From positions 15,322,487-15,386,486 of the forward strand of contig JAYGXS010000001.1 of assembly GCA_036362985.1 (NCBI GenBank): a stretch of DNA of 64,000 bases, given 5' to 3'. The position numbers and the translations under genes were made by a program. Below are positions 34,019-46,840 of this stretch, one piece after another. The DNA comes from Ligula intestinalis. Its lineage: Eukaryota > Platyhelminthes > Cestoda > Diphyllobothriidea > Diphyllobothriidae. The notes below the pieces were generated by a model. That model worked only from the letters and a program-made list of their open reading frames with translations. It did not search any database and was not told the origin of the DNA. Every line of letters starts with the position of its first letter. Position 1 is the first letter of the stretch.

Positions 34019-34168
34019 TGCCACCAAAACCTGTCCGTAACATTAAAGTCATCTGTCGTCGGCTATGGACTGTATCCTTTCAATTTTGTTTCCTCGAGTC
34101 TATAATGAAGAACAAGCTGTAGATTCCTGCCCTTCGCTTATTGAAGCTCTTTTCATTTTGCTTTCTAG

Positions 34169-34255
34169 AACTGCGAGAGCATAAATGTGAATTTTGTGGG
34201 AAAGGCTTCTTCGGAAATGGTGCTCTAAAGAGACATGTCGACGGTATCCACAAAA
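34169..34255 (+). CDS. Zinc-finger exon 7 (C2H2)
   Basis: This is an 87-nt, phase 1-1 exon after CTTTCTAG and before GTAAG. It encodes LREHKCEFCGKGF and FGNGALKRHVDGIHK, with ligands complete. Predicted contact residues are G, G, A, R, a weak-looking recognition helix. It lies about 150 bp downstream of a large inverted repeat made from Penelope-like sequence (33088-34018). Confidence 0.9.
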
Positions 34256-35559
34256 GTAAGCTTCGTTTCTCTCCTTGTTTGACAATGTTTCAGTTTTTGT
34301 TTTGGATACAGTTTCCTTGTGTGCCGTTACAAACTGCCCCAACCGTTAGCGTATGCTTTGGTACAGAAGTATCACAGCTTTATCAAATGAATCATCCAAT
34401 TATGCTAAAACATCAACTAATTAGATGAGCCTGGTTGACCTCTGGTCATCTTGCTTGAGCAGTCACCTTACCGTTTCATTGTTGTTCGATTCCGTATGTT
34501 GCAGAAGCTTTGAGGGTCACTTACCAGCACCAAAAGGGAGCACTAAGCTCTGTAGCAATTGTTACAGCGGCCACCTCTCGCTCAGAGAGCGGCGCGCGCA
34601 TGTCTGCTGTCTTACCTGGCTCGACCATGATTGGTTGGGCAATGGACCAACCCTTAGCGAGAGATAACGGCGATAGTGTGATGGAAGCGTTCGGGTCATT
34701 AGTTGTCGATGGCTCTTCACATAGGTCTCAAATTTGATACGAGCATTTATGGGCCGTCCAAGTCTCGCTAATTGCTGCATATTCATCGTCAGCAGGATTA
34801 ATTTGCGTTAATAATTACTCTCGTCATTTGCCCTTCGGTACTCTCCTGACAGGGCACTGATAGCCCTCGTGCGAACTTTCCGCATGAAAATTACTCTGTC
34901 CAGGCGAATTTTTAACGCCCCCTCCCCCCACTTCTTTCATCTCGGTCTGGCCTAAATGGTTACTCGTAGGAGTAAGCATTGATTTTGGGGTATAGCAAAA
35001 GAGGGCCAAATGGCCTAGTAATTATCGCGCTTATTCCCAACGACTGTGATTAAATCGCAGCCATTATCAACGCGGACGTGACCGGCCAGCCGGCTGGCTG
35101 GTAGTGACTCGAAAGCTGTTTTTAAATGTAATTTGCCCAATCGGGCTTCCACGCTGGTTGCCTCGAAAAGAGCAGACTTCGGTGACCGACCGAACACCCA
35201 CCAACCGCGAGTACGCTTGCTTAGTCCCGTCGTTTTTTGCATCTGTTAATGACCGGAGAACGGCACCATCTGGGCTGTACGTGAACCGAATGCCTGAATC
35301 AGAATTTAATTAGTCTGCCCTTTCAGTTTTTACCGGAATTTACACAGCCAGAGGTTAGAAGGAGTCATCACAGTCTGACTTTCAGTCCACTCATCAGCCA
35401 CTATGACGACATTTCCCCCGTCGATTTCGACGATGGGCACCACGCTCTCCAACAAGCCGCAGAAAACGTTGAAGCAAGCCGCAACATACAGAGAGGCAAG
35501 CTAGGCTAGCAACACGAAAGCGACCGTAAGCAGGAGCAACGCAGAGAACTGGCACGAGA

Positions 35560-35995
35560 TAAAACAGGAGTTTAGGCAGACTCGCACAGAATCTACCCAC
35601 TCGCTCGCCACTCCCACCTCCGTTTCCGGTGTAAAGACAAAGTCAATAAGACCGGGGATGAGGGAGGGTGTAGATGGCTGGCGCGATTAACACTCAGCAC
35701 GCGCACACTTGACACAGCCATCTCGCTAGGTATGCTCCCGACTGCGCGGGAGCGCCATAAAGGCCACATTAAGAGGGAGCCATTGCAGCCTGACTCTCAG
35801 TCCTCCCTCTCCTCCCGTACGCACACACAGACGCACGCGTACAGTAGGAGCAGCTACGTGGGGGCCCGAGTTTTCCCGTCAGTTGGCAGATCCTCCAAGC
35901 CACGGCTTTTAGCGCACCGTGATAAATTCAGACGCATTCAGATTTATTAAAGTGAGGGAAGAAACGCGCCGAGGTCGACCTCACTCTCTCCCCCA
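35560..35995. repeat. Interspersed repeat, second copy of the 21.7-kb family
   Basis: Same blocks as 21725-22265, in the same order and orientation. The end ACCTCACTCTCTCCCCCACC matches ACTTCACTCTCTCCGCCAAC. Confidence 0.5.
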
Positions 35996-36339
35996 CCGCA
36001 TAGTGACCGCCTAGCTTTTCGGGCACCCGCAATGGGGCCTGAAACCCAGTGGGAGCGCGAGCGCAGTCACCAACAGGGAATCAGAAGTGAGAGAAAGTGC
36101 CAGCGCCTTCCAGGCCGCAGGGACCAGGGTTGGCTGAAGACTGGCATTGCATGTGCATACAGACCATTAGATCTCAGAAGGGTGTGAGCAGCCCTGCATA
36201 AAGCCTGGGCCAACACCCTCCTGAGAGAGGTAACCAGTCAGTCAACGACTGAAGGCACTACCCATGCTCCGTCATCGGTTGGCGTCCGTGGGTGGGGCTG
36301 AAAGGAGAGCAAGAGACAACTGGTGAACTTTGCAAATGT

Positions 36340-36545
36340 GGGCTTGCAGAAGAAGAAAAAGAAAAGAAGAAGAAAAAGAAGAAGAAGAAGAGGAAGATGA
36401 AATAGAAGAAGGAGAGGAAGAAGGAGGAGGGGAAAGGACGAAGGGGAAAAATATAAAAAGGGATAGGAAGAAGAAGAAATTGAAAGAGGGAGATCGGGAG
36501 AGGAGGCGAGGGGGGGAACGCAGACAGGCCGAGAGAGAGGGGAGG
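36340..36545. repeat. Purine-strand simple repeat (GAA/GGA)n
   Basis: About 200 nt are almost pure A and G on +. Long open frames of Lys/Glu on + and Ser/Leu/Phe on - are products of this composition and not genes. Confidence 0.9.
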
Positions 36546-38817
36546 AAGTCAAGAGAACAATGAGAGCAAAATCTCAACTTACCTTGCCGCAGAGAATCTT
36601 CAGTAACTACTGAGGCTGACGTTTGTGCTAAAGACAGAACTGTAGGTGCCGCTATTATGAGTATGATTGCGGTAATGGAGCGAAAAATATAAACTACAGG
36701 AGCTATTATGGGCAGTAAAGGAAAGACAGTATTCGACAAATTCAACAAGAACGGCCTACACTTACCTGAGGGAGGAGGCACTCACCTCTGTTCCCGACAA
36801 CATCGAGATGCGCGTTCACGACAGCGGCACTGACCGTGATGTCGGCACACCCAGCACCTCACACATCCCCACCACCAGCCTCAGCCACACTCACTAGTCG
36901 CCTCGCGTCTCACACACAAACACACGAATACCAATTTGAATGCATTTAGGAAGATTTAGAAATAATAATGAACTGCATTAGGCATATTAGTTACTTAAAA
37001 GAAGGATAGGAATTACTAAGTGATTGTAAAGAAAAATAAAATTTTCTCGATAATCCCGTAATTTTGGAGAAGTAAACAAGAGCTATAACTTAGAACAATC
37101 AATTTAGATATTGTTTTAAATTGAAAAATTGAAGCAACTACTTTCCATATAAAGAAAGAACTTTTCTTTAGTCAAGATATTCTGTTAACTTTAGTCTTAC
37201 TGAAGAAGTATTTATTAAATGTCATTAAATGTCATAATTTTCCTTGTTTTTACTGTCTTCTTTGATAAATTTATAAATTCTGCATTTGTTCGACGTTTAC
37301 ACCAAAACATCTCAATAAGATAGATATAAAGAGCATTTCCGAAAAAGAGTGTCGTCCGACATTTGTTGTAAAGAAGATGGCTACCTTTTTGATATACAGA
37401 AATTTCTCAAAACAGCAAAACACATTGTCGAGTGTAAACCTTGTCCGCAATGGAGTTGTGAAACTACTTTTCCTAAGATTCATAAAAAACTTTCCATAAA
37501 AGGTTACCTCTAAGAAATTGCTTTGATTAGATATTCGACTGAGGAACTTCTGCGTATATTACCTTTTTCCAACGTTATGTTGCAATGAAATTTGATAATT
37601 TTTAGAATTTATTTAAGTTTCCTGAAGATCAATGGTTCAATTTGACTGGAGATGAGAGAACTTTCTTTTCTCCTTATAATGGATTACCTTCCGCATGAGT
37701 AGATTAATTCCACATTCAGTTATAAACTGGTGAATTTAAAAAAAAACTGGCCATATACATTGCCAATTTTTTGAACTACTTATTTTTCTTTCGTCTCTTC
37801 CGTTTCTAAATAAAGCAAAAGGGGAACGTAAAGTTAGCAAAAAACTATATTTCTTCACTACTTACATCCACTGAGGTCTTCATTGTCTTAAATTAGCGAG
37901 AACACGTTAGAAATTTGGTTTTTATTGCAGGAAATTCGAGGTTCATTGGTGCATTCAAACAAATACTGTTGTGTTATTGCATTTTGTGCAAAAAACTTCA
38001 CAGAATAGCTAAACATAATTTTTAAACTACAGAACTTCAATATAACTGCAAGCTAATTTGGTCCCTTTAACTTGGCTTCACGTCAATCTGAACAATTTTG
38101 GATAAACTTTTCCAGTTCTGGAAGGGATATTTTCTATACCTATTTTTCTTATTTTGCATTTCCTTCTTAGTATTATCAACAGTAAAGTGTAGTTTGGTTC
38201 TTTTTTTCTTATTAGCATAGGAAATTCCTTCCATATGAGACTGCTCCCATTTTCCACAAAACCAATGGCCATTTCCCCTAATAAACCTTACTAAAATGAC
38301 AATTTAACTAAGTAAAAGGCTTTCGCAGCATTCAATAAACTGAATGAATCAAAATAATTTTACTAAATATACGCTAAAGTACCAGGTCAAATTTCATTAT
38401 GAACGTTGCATGGTCATTGGCGACTACTGTACATTTGGTTTTGTGGCCTGCCAGGGTATGTTTCCGGTCGTCTTGGGCATCGCTGATGGTAACGAAGGGT
38501 CGAAAAGACAATCCAGTCATTGAAATCTCTGATCAAAAGTGCTAGTAGACGGTCTATAAATAGAGAGCCAGCTAAGCTCTCCGAAACCTCAGCATGAATC
38601 AAAATTTAGTCCAGTGAGCTGCGATCTTCATATCAGAACTCTCTCCTTTGAAATCTGAGATCTCCTGAGTGAACAGCGACAGCTTGTACCACTAATAACC
38701 TTAGGATAAGTTTCTGAAATTTAATAACCCCGTTTTTACTGTTTTCTTTGTGAAAGAGCATAGTAAATTATGACTTAAGTGCTACCTAAGTCCTGCTATT
38801 ATTTTTTGACTTTCTAG

Positions 38818-38904
38818 AGCTTCGAGCCTGCACATGTGACATTTGCGGCGTACCCTTGTCGGATATCAACAATTTGAGGAAGCATATTGATGCTGTTCAT
38901 AATG
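38818..38904 (+). CDS. Zinc-finger exon 8 (C2H2, most divergent framework)
   Basis: This is an 87-nt, phase 1-1 exon after TTTCTAG and before GTATT. It encodes LRACTCDICGVPL and SDINNLRKHIDAVHN. The four ligands are kept, but the conserved Phe is Leu and the usual Lys after the last His is Asn. Predicted contact residues are D, N, N, K. An extra Cys precedes the first ligand. It is isolated by introns of 4.6 and 6.8 kb in a relatively AT-rich stretch. The donor G|GTATT is the least typical of the set. Confidence 0.83.
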
Positions 38905-39429
38905 GTATTTTTCCATTGTCTGCAAGTTGTCTCTCTCTGTTCCGTTTCCATACGCCTGTCCTGTTAAGGCTCCTGTAGAATCACGCTACCTTTCTTACCG
39001 CCTACAAGCTCCGTAATTAAAGTACTTGGCAAAGGAGCCCCTTCGTAATCCCATTGGATCAGGAATCATTTATAGGGGGATGTGAGGGCGATAGGCGGTA
39101 ACCGTGGATCAGATTGCAGCCTTTGAAGTGACATAATGTTGAATCAGCTGGTACAGACTTATTATTTTAGAACAGAGTATCCAACGATCACGCTGATTAT
39201 TCCCTCAGGCTCTCTTCTAAGAACGCTATAAAGTTGACATATTCTTTGCCGAGGTCACCGAAAACAGTGTCATTTATACCCTAAACAAAGATTAAAATCA
39301 GCCGTGGGTTTTAAAAGGGAACTTTTGGTGACTTTTTACTTCCCTGCGTTGCCTTAATGGCGTTTTTTCATCCTCACAACATACCGAATCTTAACTACTG
39401 CACTTAGTGAAGGGTAAGAATTATTGGAT

Positions 39430-39735
39430 GCGAAGGCAACTTTAAGGACTACAGTAGATTGCATATCTGATGCAAGGTTGGGGATTGGAGGCTATAACGT
39501 ACACTTGAGGTCGTTTAGTTAGTTCCCTGGGTTGAATTGGGTCGCAAAATGTTGTTCACTTGAATTTAATTTCATTCAGATCAGAATACTGGGAGAAAAT
39601 AGAGGCGAAAATGGGCGAAATCCAGCGTTTGTTGATATCCGAGGAATTTCCTATGCTATTAAACGCTGCGGAAGAGAACTTCTTGCGTGTGAATGTTGCA
39701 CTATAAAAGAGCATTCATTAAGAGCAGAAACCTTT
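39430..39735. repeat. Interspersed repeat, second copy of the 2.88-kb family
   Basis: It holds TAGATTGCATATCTGATG, GTTTGTTGATATCCGAGGAA and ACTATAAAAGAGCATTCATT in the order seen at 2910-3350. Non-coding. Confidence 0.6.
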
Positions 39736-40944
39736 TAATTATATCTGTTCACAAAACGAAAAAGTTTGTATCGCATCGATGAAATTGAGTTAAGTGTAAT
39801 TAGGAGATTGCGCATTACTTTTGGAAATAGAAGAGCGAAATAAGTTTGAAAAATTATATTGTGTAAATCTGCCAAGTTTTTTTGCCATAAAATTGAGTAA
39901 TAAACGTTAAGGGTTGTTCTTTGCATTGCTCCATATTAAATGTATGGTTTATATTTGACGGGTTACAGGCAAGGAATTCGTCTGAGAACTTTATTAATAT
40001 ACGGCAACCAAATTAATTGTATAATCAATATGAAGTTTGAGACAGTTAACATAACACACATTTGACAGAGTTGTCACGAGACATTGCGAAACAGTTTCAT
40101 CAAAAATCGCCGTTGATATTATTGCCACTCTACTTTGTATTTGTTATTGTAGAACTTAGCCTAGAAGTGACCAAATATGATAAAATACTTAACTCTTTCA
40201 TTTATAACAGAAGAGATATCCCTGATTGTTAGGGAAATCAATCCACTGGCCACCATTTAACATTCTGATCTTTACTTTATCATCAAAAAAATTAAGGTAC
40301 GCAGACATCAAAAGCCCAAATATATAAGTAAAGCTTTGTTTAAGAGTTTACTTTTTGTAGAATTTTTCTCAATCAATCTTGAGCATATTTATTCGTGAAT
40401 TTTGTAGTAGACGTTCATTTTTCTCGGCATTGAGTTCACATAATTGGGTGGTTCTGAAACTATGACACAAAGACAGCTGCATGAGAAAAAAATGTTTGAA
40501 AGCCGATTATTTATGTAAATGCTTTCAAGATATATATTATTTTGAAAGTTTTGGTAAGCACATAGAATATACTCATTATTTATGGTCAATTGACTAAAGC
40601 CAGTGAAAATCGTAGAGTCTTATTTAGAATTTCATGGAAGATCTGAACCTCTTCGTCTATAAATATCGAAATAATCACAAAAAATATGGTGGAAGGCAAT
40701 AACTCTTATTATACAAACAATGGTTCGTTTACAGTTGTTGCCGAAAATTCTATTTAAGTTTATTAGTCACTTTAAGAACTACTTCTCTGACCAACTTTGC
40801 TAGGGCAGGGAATTGTGGGAGGAGATTAAGGGCCGTTTTGGCGCTACTAACAAGCCCGAAGTGCCCGAGATCTTATGATACTGTCGCGAGTGCCTATTCA
40901 GCAAAAAAGTTTGCCTATAGAAGCTAATAGGCATGTTCCAGGAA

Positions 40945-41430
40945 GCAGTTCAGCAGTAGAAGATGCGATCGCTGGAACAAGAAGTTTATTTCCCTGGCGT
41001 TTCAGTTTCTGTCAACAACCCTTCGTCGCAGTTAACCGTAGAATAGTGGGATACATGCACATATTGGGGCGATATATGTACAGATTGGGCAATATTTATA
41101 GCTCCTGGCGGCCAACCACATGCGAACTATAATTATCAGTTCCCGCAACCACCACTGGGGGTCGTAATTGGTACGGTGAAACATTGGGTGAGCAGGAAAA
41201 TCAGTCGCATGGGAAGTGCCAGTAACAACTCCTACTTCCACGAACATAATTGTCGTGTAATTCTTAAGCCCGCATTTAACACGGAAAACGAAATCGCGGC
41301 CATTAGGGGCTCGCACCAATTAAAAACCCCCGCGCGACTTATCAGTTTTCTGTCTTTACTTGAAAATGCTGGGCACAGGAAGTATTTATATTTAAAATTC
41401 CACTGGCAGGATGCCAGTTTTATGCCATGA
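40945..41430. repeat. Penelope-like terminal sequence, solo
   Basis: GATGCGATCGCTGGAACAAG followed by TTTCCCTGGCGTTTCAG is the terminal block seen before the 12.7-kb copy. The following part shares sequence with 13800-13960. No protein part follows, so this looks like a solo end. Confidence 0.5.
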
Positions 41431-41479
41431 GCCATCGTCAAAGAAAGTAGCACAGAAAAGCAGGCATAGCAGGCGCTGC

Positions 41480-42350
41480 TTAAAGGGCAGAGGCATCACG
41501 CGTGGCTACTATATTTAGTAACCCGTGCACCCATTGTCATTGCCCATCACTGGAGTGATAATTGCTTGCTCTGTCGCCGCACTTTGCTTATGCTCGCATT
41601 CTGATCGCCAGTGTCGGTCTTTCGGGCGATAATTACTCGGTCATTTAGCCCGCCTCCCCCATTCTGTCCCCGTGAGTTGTGTTCACCACCGAGGTCGCTG
41701 ACTGTTTCGCTCAGCGGGTCGGAGGGCCGATGCGCTGATCCATGGACGGCAGCAGCAGCATCGTGACTCTGGCAGGATGCGACTCATGCGGTTGTCGCCG
41801 TAGGACGTGAAGGTAAGACCGGCCCCAGTTGAATGAGTCGCCAATCGAGGTTTGACCTCATTTCTCCATCCACTGCCCGCCCACTGCTCTGCGAGCGAGA
41901 ATATTTTTAGTGCAACCACATCAAGTCCGGGCATCTGTTGTCATGACAGCAGGTCTTTCGACAGCATCGTTCGAAGTAGACTGTGGACTTCCTAGGCATT
42001 TACATTCACGGTAGCGCTCACTTAATTTTGAGACCCATGTGATGGGATCTCTACTGTTGCGACCTGCCGGATTAGGCCTAGTCACCATCGGCCCCAGGCG
42101 AAATGTCGTCGCTATGTGACGCACCCTAATGACCCTATACCGAACCTTCATCAGTTGCCTGCCAGATATGTTGCAATGTTTGCGACGGCAAATACGGCAG
42201 GAAACTGCACGAAAAGTGCATACACGCCTTCATATGTGCAAACAGGCAATTCTGAGACTAGAGCTAAACGTGCAGCTCGCGACTCATATTGAAAAAGCAG
42301 ATCACACTTAAAGCATTCACGTAACAACCGTCTTAGACTGGGGTACCTAG
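41480..42350. other. Intron stretch without a recognised feature
   Basis: No motif or repeat family recognised. The short open frames lie on opposite strands and overlap. Confidence 0.35.
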
Positions 42351-42359
42351 CCAGTAGAA

Positions 42360-42480
42360 GGACACACTTGAGGCATGGCATTCAGATACCAACTCTTTTA
42401 ACGAACCTTGAAGCCTCTTTGTTTATGAAGTCGAACTTCATTATATTAACAAACACCAGGACAAGATGGTCCTAACGAAT
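42360..42480 (+). mobile_element. Penelope-like C-terminal tail fragment
   Basis: LEAWHSDTNSFNEP is followed by a stop and the remnant FVYEVELHYINKHQDK. It corresponds to LEAWYSDANSVNKHLDLPAA and following residues at 14.4 kb. Confidence 0.5.
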
Positions 42481-42740
42481 TTCAGAAATCTCTACAGATA
42501 TGACCCTGTTACAAACCACACCAAAGGGGGCATCCTCTATTTAGGTGAGCACGCGTAACGCCAGTGGCCTGGAAGCCACAAAACAATTTGTAAAAACGCC
42601 AAGACAACGAAAAACGAAAGAATTGCTCGGCCAGTCATTTAAAATTCTGATCGGTTTTCAGCATTAAACGCTTTTAGGATGGACATCCTGTTTTAATGTT
42701 GCCAAAAGATAAAATGTGTTGCCGTCCCTGACGCTTTGTT

Positions 42741-42744
<4 letters not shown>

Positions 42745-42778
<34 letters not shown>
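42745..42778. repeat. Poly(C) run of 34 nt
   Basis: An uninterrupted C run on +. Length may be uncertain because such runs are hard to sequence. Confidence 0.9.
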
Positions 42779-42780
<2 letters not shown>

Positions 42781-42789
42781 GGAGAACAA

Positions 42790-43125
42790 GGAGACAAGGG
42801 CGCAAGAAAAGCAAGTCTTTATTGTGTACCTAGTACGGGTATTTAAGCAAGCATATTGGACCAATCAGGTTGTGTCCTCGAGCGAGTAGGGAGTCGATGG
42901 GTAATGTAATTGGTTCATCCCTATCGGGCAGCCGCGCGTGGTGTCGGCTCCTTGAAGGCTGCGCGTGTGTGGGTGGATCGATAGCGTGGCGTGAGAGCGT
43001 CTCGCCTAGGCAGCATGCGAGCAGGTCTGTTAGGGCGGCGCCCAGGGGATCCGCATAAGCCTTTTCGAAAGGTCCGTTGCAGGAAAAATCTGTTCCGGTG
43101 AATATCTTTAGTTTCGCAGTCATGC
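42790..43125. repeat. LTR-like segment, unassigned
   Basis: It starts after the poly(C) run with GCAAGTCTTTATTGTGTACC and GGGTATTTAAGC, a layout like the LTR-like repeats at 21.0 and 23.6 kb. Sequence identity to those is low. Confidence 0.3.
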
Positions 43126-43129
43126 CGAC

Positions 43130-44030
43130 TGGAATTAATTTATCCGTATACTGACTATACTGCTTAAATGTCGATGGTAGATCAGTAGGTAAATCTCGGC
43201 TGGGCTCAGTATAGTCTGTTTTTCACAGTAGTGTGTAGAGGCGAATTTATGAGTACAGGGTTCTTGCTGCAAGGACACTGCACACGCAATCACTAGTACG
43301 AGTCTTTTTGTCTCAGCCATTGGACTCATACAGGAATCTGTTGCGGTTGAGGATGAACGATCTACTGTAACCACAAACACTGAGGATTCCCTGTCTAATG
43401 GTGGAAGGCAATCAGATGTTGAGAGCGATTTATTGGGTAAACAAGGCAAGTTGCCGTGGATTGACTGTTTGCTTGCCTGTGAACAATGTGACCCTACGGA
43501 TGCGTGTGGAAAGCGAAGTATTGTGTGCGGGTTTGTCATTGTTCGTGTCATCCTGGGGCACCTAACCACTAGGGCACTATGAGTGAAAAGGCAGGCTGGC
43601 CGATGTACGGAACTCCACAAAGGTGACTTTGACTTAACTGAGGTGGAGTCTGCGGCAGCCGTTGTGTAGCGTTTGTTAGTTGGCGAACTGGTCGCGGCCT
43701 TTGGGACGCAGGAGGAAAAGAAGATATTTGAAAATTGTGTATACAACAGAATTTAATGGAACCATGAATTTCGCGAGCGCTCCTCAGCTTCGTCCTCTCG
43801 CTGCATAAAGTGAGTAACGAATAAGAAATTACAGAATTGAATTCATACAGAAAAATCGACGTACAACAGCAAGGTCACAAGAAATGGTCAAGAGGCAATC
43901 AATTAAGTAGGAAAGTTAAACGCTGTGGGCAGCAAAAACGGTGTTAAAACGTCTAAGGCAAAAAGGCTGGGGGAAGGAATGTGTAAACAGGGAGCCGGTG
44001 ATACCACGGCAGAGTTAGATTCACCACATG
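43130..44030. other. Stretch with a 203-codon minus-strand frame of unknown nature
   Basis: The frame at 43135-43746 (-) is Ser/Thr-rich with scattered Cys and has no domain that I recognise. It lies between LTR-like and Penelope-like remnants, so a mobile-element origin is likely. I do not call it a gene. Confidence 0.25.
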
Positions 44031-44040
44031 CTCCAGTTGT

Positions 44041-44690
44041 TTACATAGGCCAGGTTTGAACCGCCGTATGTAGGCTGCCTCCATTTAGTGTTGATCGTGT
44101 CCAAACAAGTACCCAGAAGGATGTTTTAATGTCTACAGAATGGCCCGTATCCGACAGGTCTTCAATAATGGCATAACTAGGAGTTCTATTCTCCTGTTTT
44201 AATAGCCAACTCAGCAAGTGCTCCGTAGCCCTGGCTGCCAATTGTCTTAGTGCTTGCCCTATGTACTTGCATCCACAAGTGCACGCAAATTTGTCCCTGG
44301 GAAAAGATGCTTCAAAAAAGAAGATAGTGGAGCAGCCGCTAGGTGAAGCCCGGCTGGCATCGTGACGCCAGATGAGGGCAACATTGAAGCAGCTCCTACA
44401 AAACTGTGAGTGCAGCAGCGTGCAAATGGTCTTGTAGTCCAACCGTGACGAAGGCGTGAGGATGAGTGGGCGGGGTAGGGGTGATGTCCGTGTGTGGTCT
44501 GAGCTCACGCCGCGGTTTGTGCCCTTGGCATGGAACTAGGTCACGCCTCTTGGCCGGGTGGGCGTTGCGCGTGATAACAGTGGGGAGGAGGGGGGGGGGT
44601 AGATGCACGTGTCCTTTAATAGATTTAGGCTCAGCCGCCCACGCGCCGAGCAGTTCCTGCCTTATCACTCGCCCATGGGAACTCGCTCAC
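44041..44690 (-). mobile_element. Penelope-like element, second subfamily, decayed
   Basis: On the minus strand the frame 44041-44508 has FACTCGCKYIGQALRQLAAR and ATEHLLSWLLKQENR, a Cys-containing YIG-type endonuclease core. Upstream on that strand is ELLGAWAAEPKSIKGHVHLP, the tail of another copy. So two fragments adjoin. Confidence 0.6.
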
Positions 44691-44699
44691 TTAGTCGAA

Positions 44700-45670
44700 C
44701 TCGCGATCGTTCGCCAGCGTGTGAGGACCCCTTGAGACAGTCAGCCATCTCTCTCCCCCCCGAACTGCCCTCATAATGACGAGGACGGTTTTGCATGGAA
44801 TTTAATGCCGGGGTTCCTCCATCAATATGGGAATCTGTTTATAGTACCTCCATGCCCGCGATCATGCATCTATCTTCTTTTTATTGTAGTTTGATCCAAA
44901 CCCGAGATTTGGCTGATTACAGCTAGTTAACTAGAAATGGCCACTCCGGTCTCCCTCGGTACCACCTTATCACAAGTCCCTATGTGACAGTCTGTGCGGG
45001 CTCTTAAGTGAGCTATAAGGTGCAAGATGACATACATTTTCCGCAACCAGCTCGGTGATCCCCACTCAGTCGTCATATTCCCGAGCACAACGACAAAACT
45101 GCCCATAGCTCAACAATATAGGGTGACGCTTAAGGGCAAAAGGGCCACGACTTCGAATGTCGGCTGAAAAGCACTGGGGATTAGACATGACTGGCTGACT
45201 TCGTTTCGGCATTGGCTTTTCCATCCGCAGCTCCCAGTTTCCCTAGGGAAAATTGTGTATACGCACATGGGTGCCAAAATTCAACTTCCAGGTGTTCGTA
45301 TGAGTAAAGAAAACGGCTGCTTGGATATCGGAACAATTTGCCTATAATTTTGCCACCAAAGCTAGAAGCGGTGAAAGAACAAATGAGTGCGCATGTAGGG
45401 GGAACAGGCCCATCAATCATAAATTACACCGGTATGCGTAGACCTCCGTATGCCGGCGCCTGATCAATACTTCAATTGATTGAGTTTTCATTCGTAGGAC
45501 AGGCTTTCATAAATGTTCATCTGCCTCAATAGCTCTTTAGCTGTTATCATGTCTACAGAAGGGAATTCATTTTTCAAAATCAGAGCGCCTGCTTGCCTTT
45601 TCTTGCACATAAAAATTCCCAAACAACCCAGATGGTCGCTGTTAACCTCAACAAATTGTTCTTTTTGTTG
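44700..45670. other. Intron stretch before finger exon 9
   Basis: A SINE-like piece related to 7.9-8.3 kb is seen near 44930-44990 (GAAATGGCCACTCCGGTCTC). The rest is unrecognised. Confidence 0.35.
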
Positions 45671-45678
45671 TTCTGCAG

Positions 45679-45765
45679 ACGTGCGGGCATATACCTGTGA
45701 GCTTTGTGGCAAGGCCTTCAAGACGAGTCCAAACCTCAAGAGGCACGTCCTTGTTGCCCACGAAA
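45679..45765 (+). CDS. Zinc-finger exon 9 (C2H2)
   Basis: This is an 87-nt, phase 1-1 exon after TTCTGCAG and before GTAGG. It encodes VRAYTCELCGKAF and KTSPNLKRHVLVAHE, with ligands complete. Predicted contact residues are T, P, N, R. The residue after the last His is Glu instead of Lys. The intron opens GTAGGCTTATTTTG, matching the family of starts seen after other fingers. Confidence 0.9.
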
Positions 45766-45894
45766 GTAGGCTTATTTTGAACCATTAGACCTCCCTTTCC
45801 ATTCCTCCTCATCAGACATTTTCCCAAAACCTTTTTTATAGCATTTCCATTCTGTGAGGCTTATCCAGCAATGCTTCTTAAAAGAAGAGATTCT

Positions 45895-46611
45895 CCTCTT
45901 GAGGAAGAAGGCGCAATCACAGGAACAAGAGCTTTCTTAGCCTGATGTTTCGTATTCTCACTCGAATGCATCATCAGATTGTGCATTAAGCAGATGTCAT
46001 GCCTCTGCCTGTCTGTCAAAAGTATAGGTTTCGCACTCAACGCACTTGGTAGCATGTGGTTCGATCATTACCCGCCGTGAAGACTGCAAACTGCCGGACT
46101 CTCCTCCATCACCTGAGCGTTTGGGTAAGTTGGCACCAGAAACAGTGGTTATCCACTTGCCGTCCGTCTTGCTCAGGCAAAGTCCCAGCACCGAATACGG
46201 GCAGCGAGTTCGTTGCGTTTCTACCACCATCTCTAGTAGTTCGCGCCTCACGCGGTTATCACTTCTAATTATAATTTCGGCTTCAATTAAGGTAACATTA
46301 TGGTCGGATCCCGTTGAATGAGCCATGACTAGGGAGCTGGCGTCGTTCATCCTCACTGCTGCGGCGTGTCCAGAGTATTTTATCCAGTTTCTCCAACAAA
46401 CGACTCCAGCTACTTCTTGTAATGGTAGTGAGTTTTCGGTATCATTTTGGAAAAGAATGAGATTCCGAAACGTTAGTTTAATGCATTTCTTGCCCCACTG
46501 ATCATGTTTTCTTCGTTGCGATTTGCTTCTGGAAATCGCCTCTTCGATTCTATTAGTGAATCCACCTGAGTACTTAATGAGAGATAAACGAACATTTACC
46601 GCCTTGCCCAA
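45895..46611 (-). mobile_element. Penelope-like element, C-terminal part
   Basis: The minus-strand frame 45997-46611 contains IKYSGHAAAVRMNDASSLVM, then SDNRVRRELLEMVVETQRTR, the end of a Penelope-like endonuclease with its tail. The stretch 45900-45975 holds the terminal block AGGAACAAGAGCTTTCTTAG. Confidence 0.6.
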
Positions 46612-46840
46612 CTTGAGTTAATACACTTTTGCCTGCGAATAAAGTTGCGCCTTGACTGCAAAAGAATATTTGAATTACCAGTCCCGTGGTATTGGGGGCC
46701 ATTGGACGCGTTCATATCGGCCAGCTGCGTTTCCGAAACATTTTTTAAGGTAGTCATGGGGATAACTTCTGAGGAAACATTTAACATTGTTAGGGGTTTG
46801 GCTGATTTCAATAATTTGATTGATCTAATTGTGAAAAATT

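Larger units (their letters stand above)
36940..40860. other. AT-rich, repeat-poor intron region around finger exon 8
   Basis: This stretch is visibly richer in A and T than the rest. Apart from finger exon 8 (38818-38904) and the repeat at 39430-39735 I see no mobile element, simple repeat or exon. It may represent older intron sequence. Confidence 0.5.

Noticed and set aside
36238..36781. Long frames rich in Lys/Glu on + and Ser/Leu/Phe on -
   Set aside because: They are produced by the purine-strand simple repeat.
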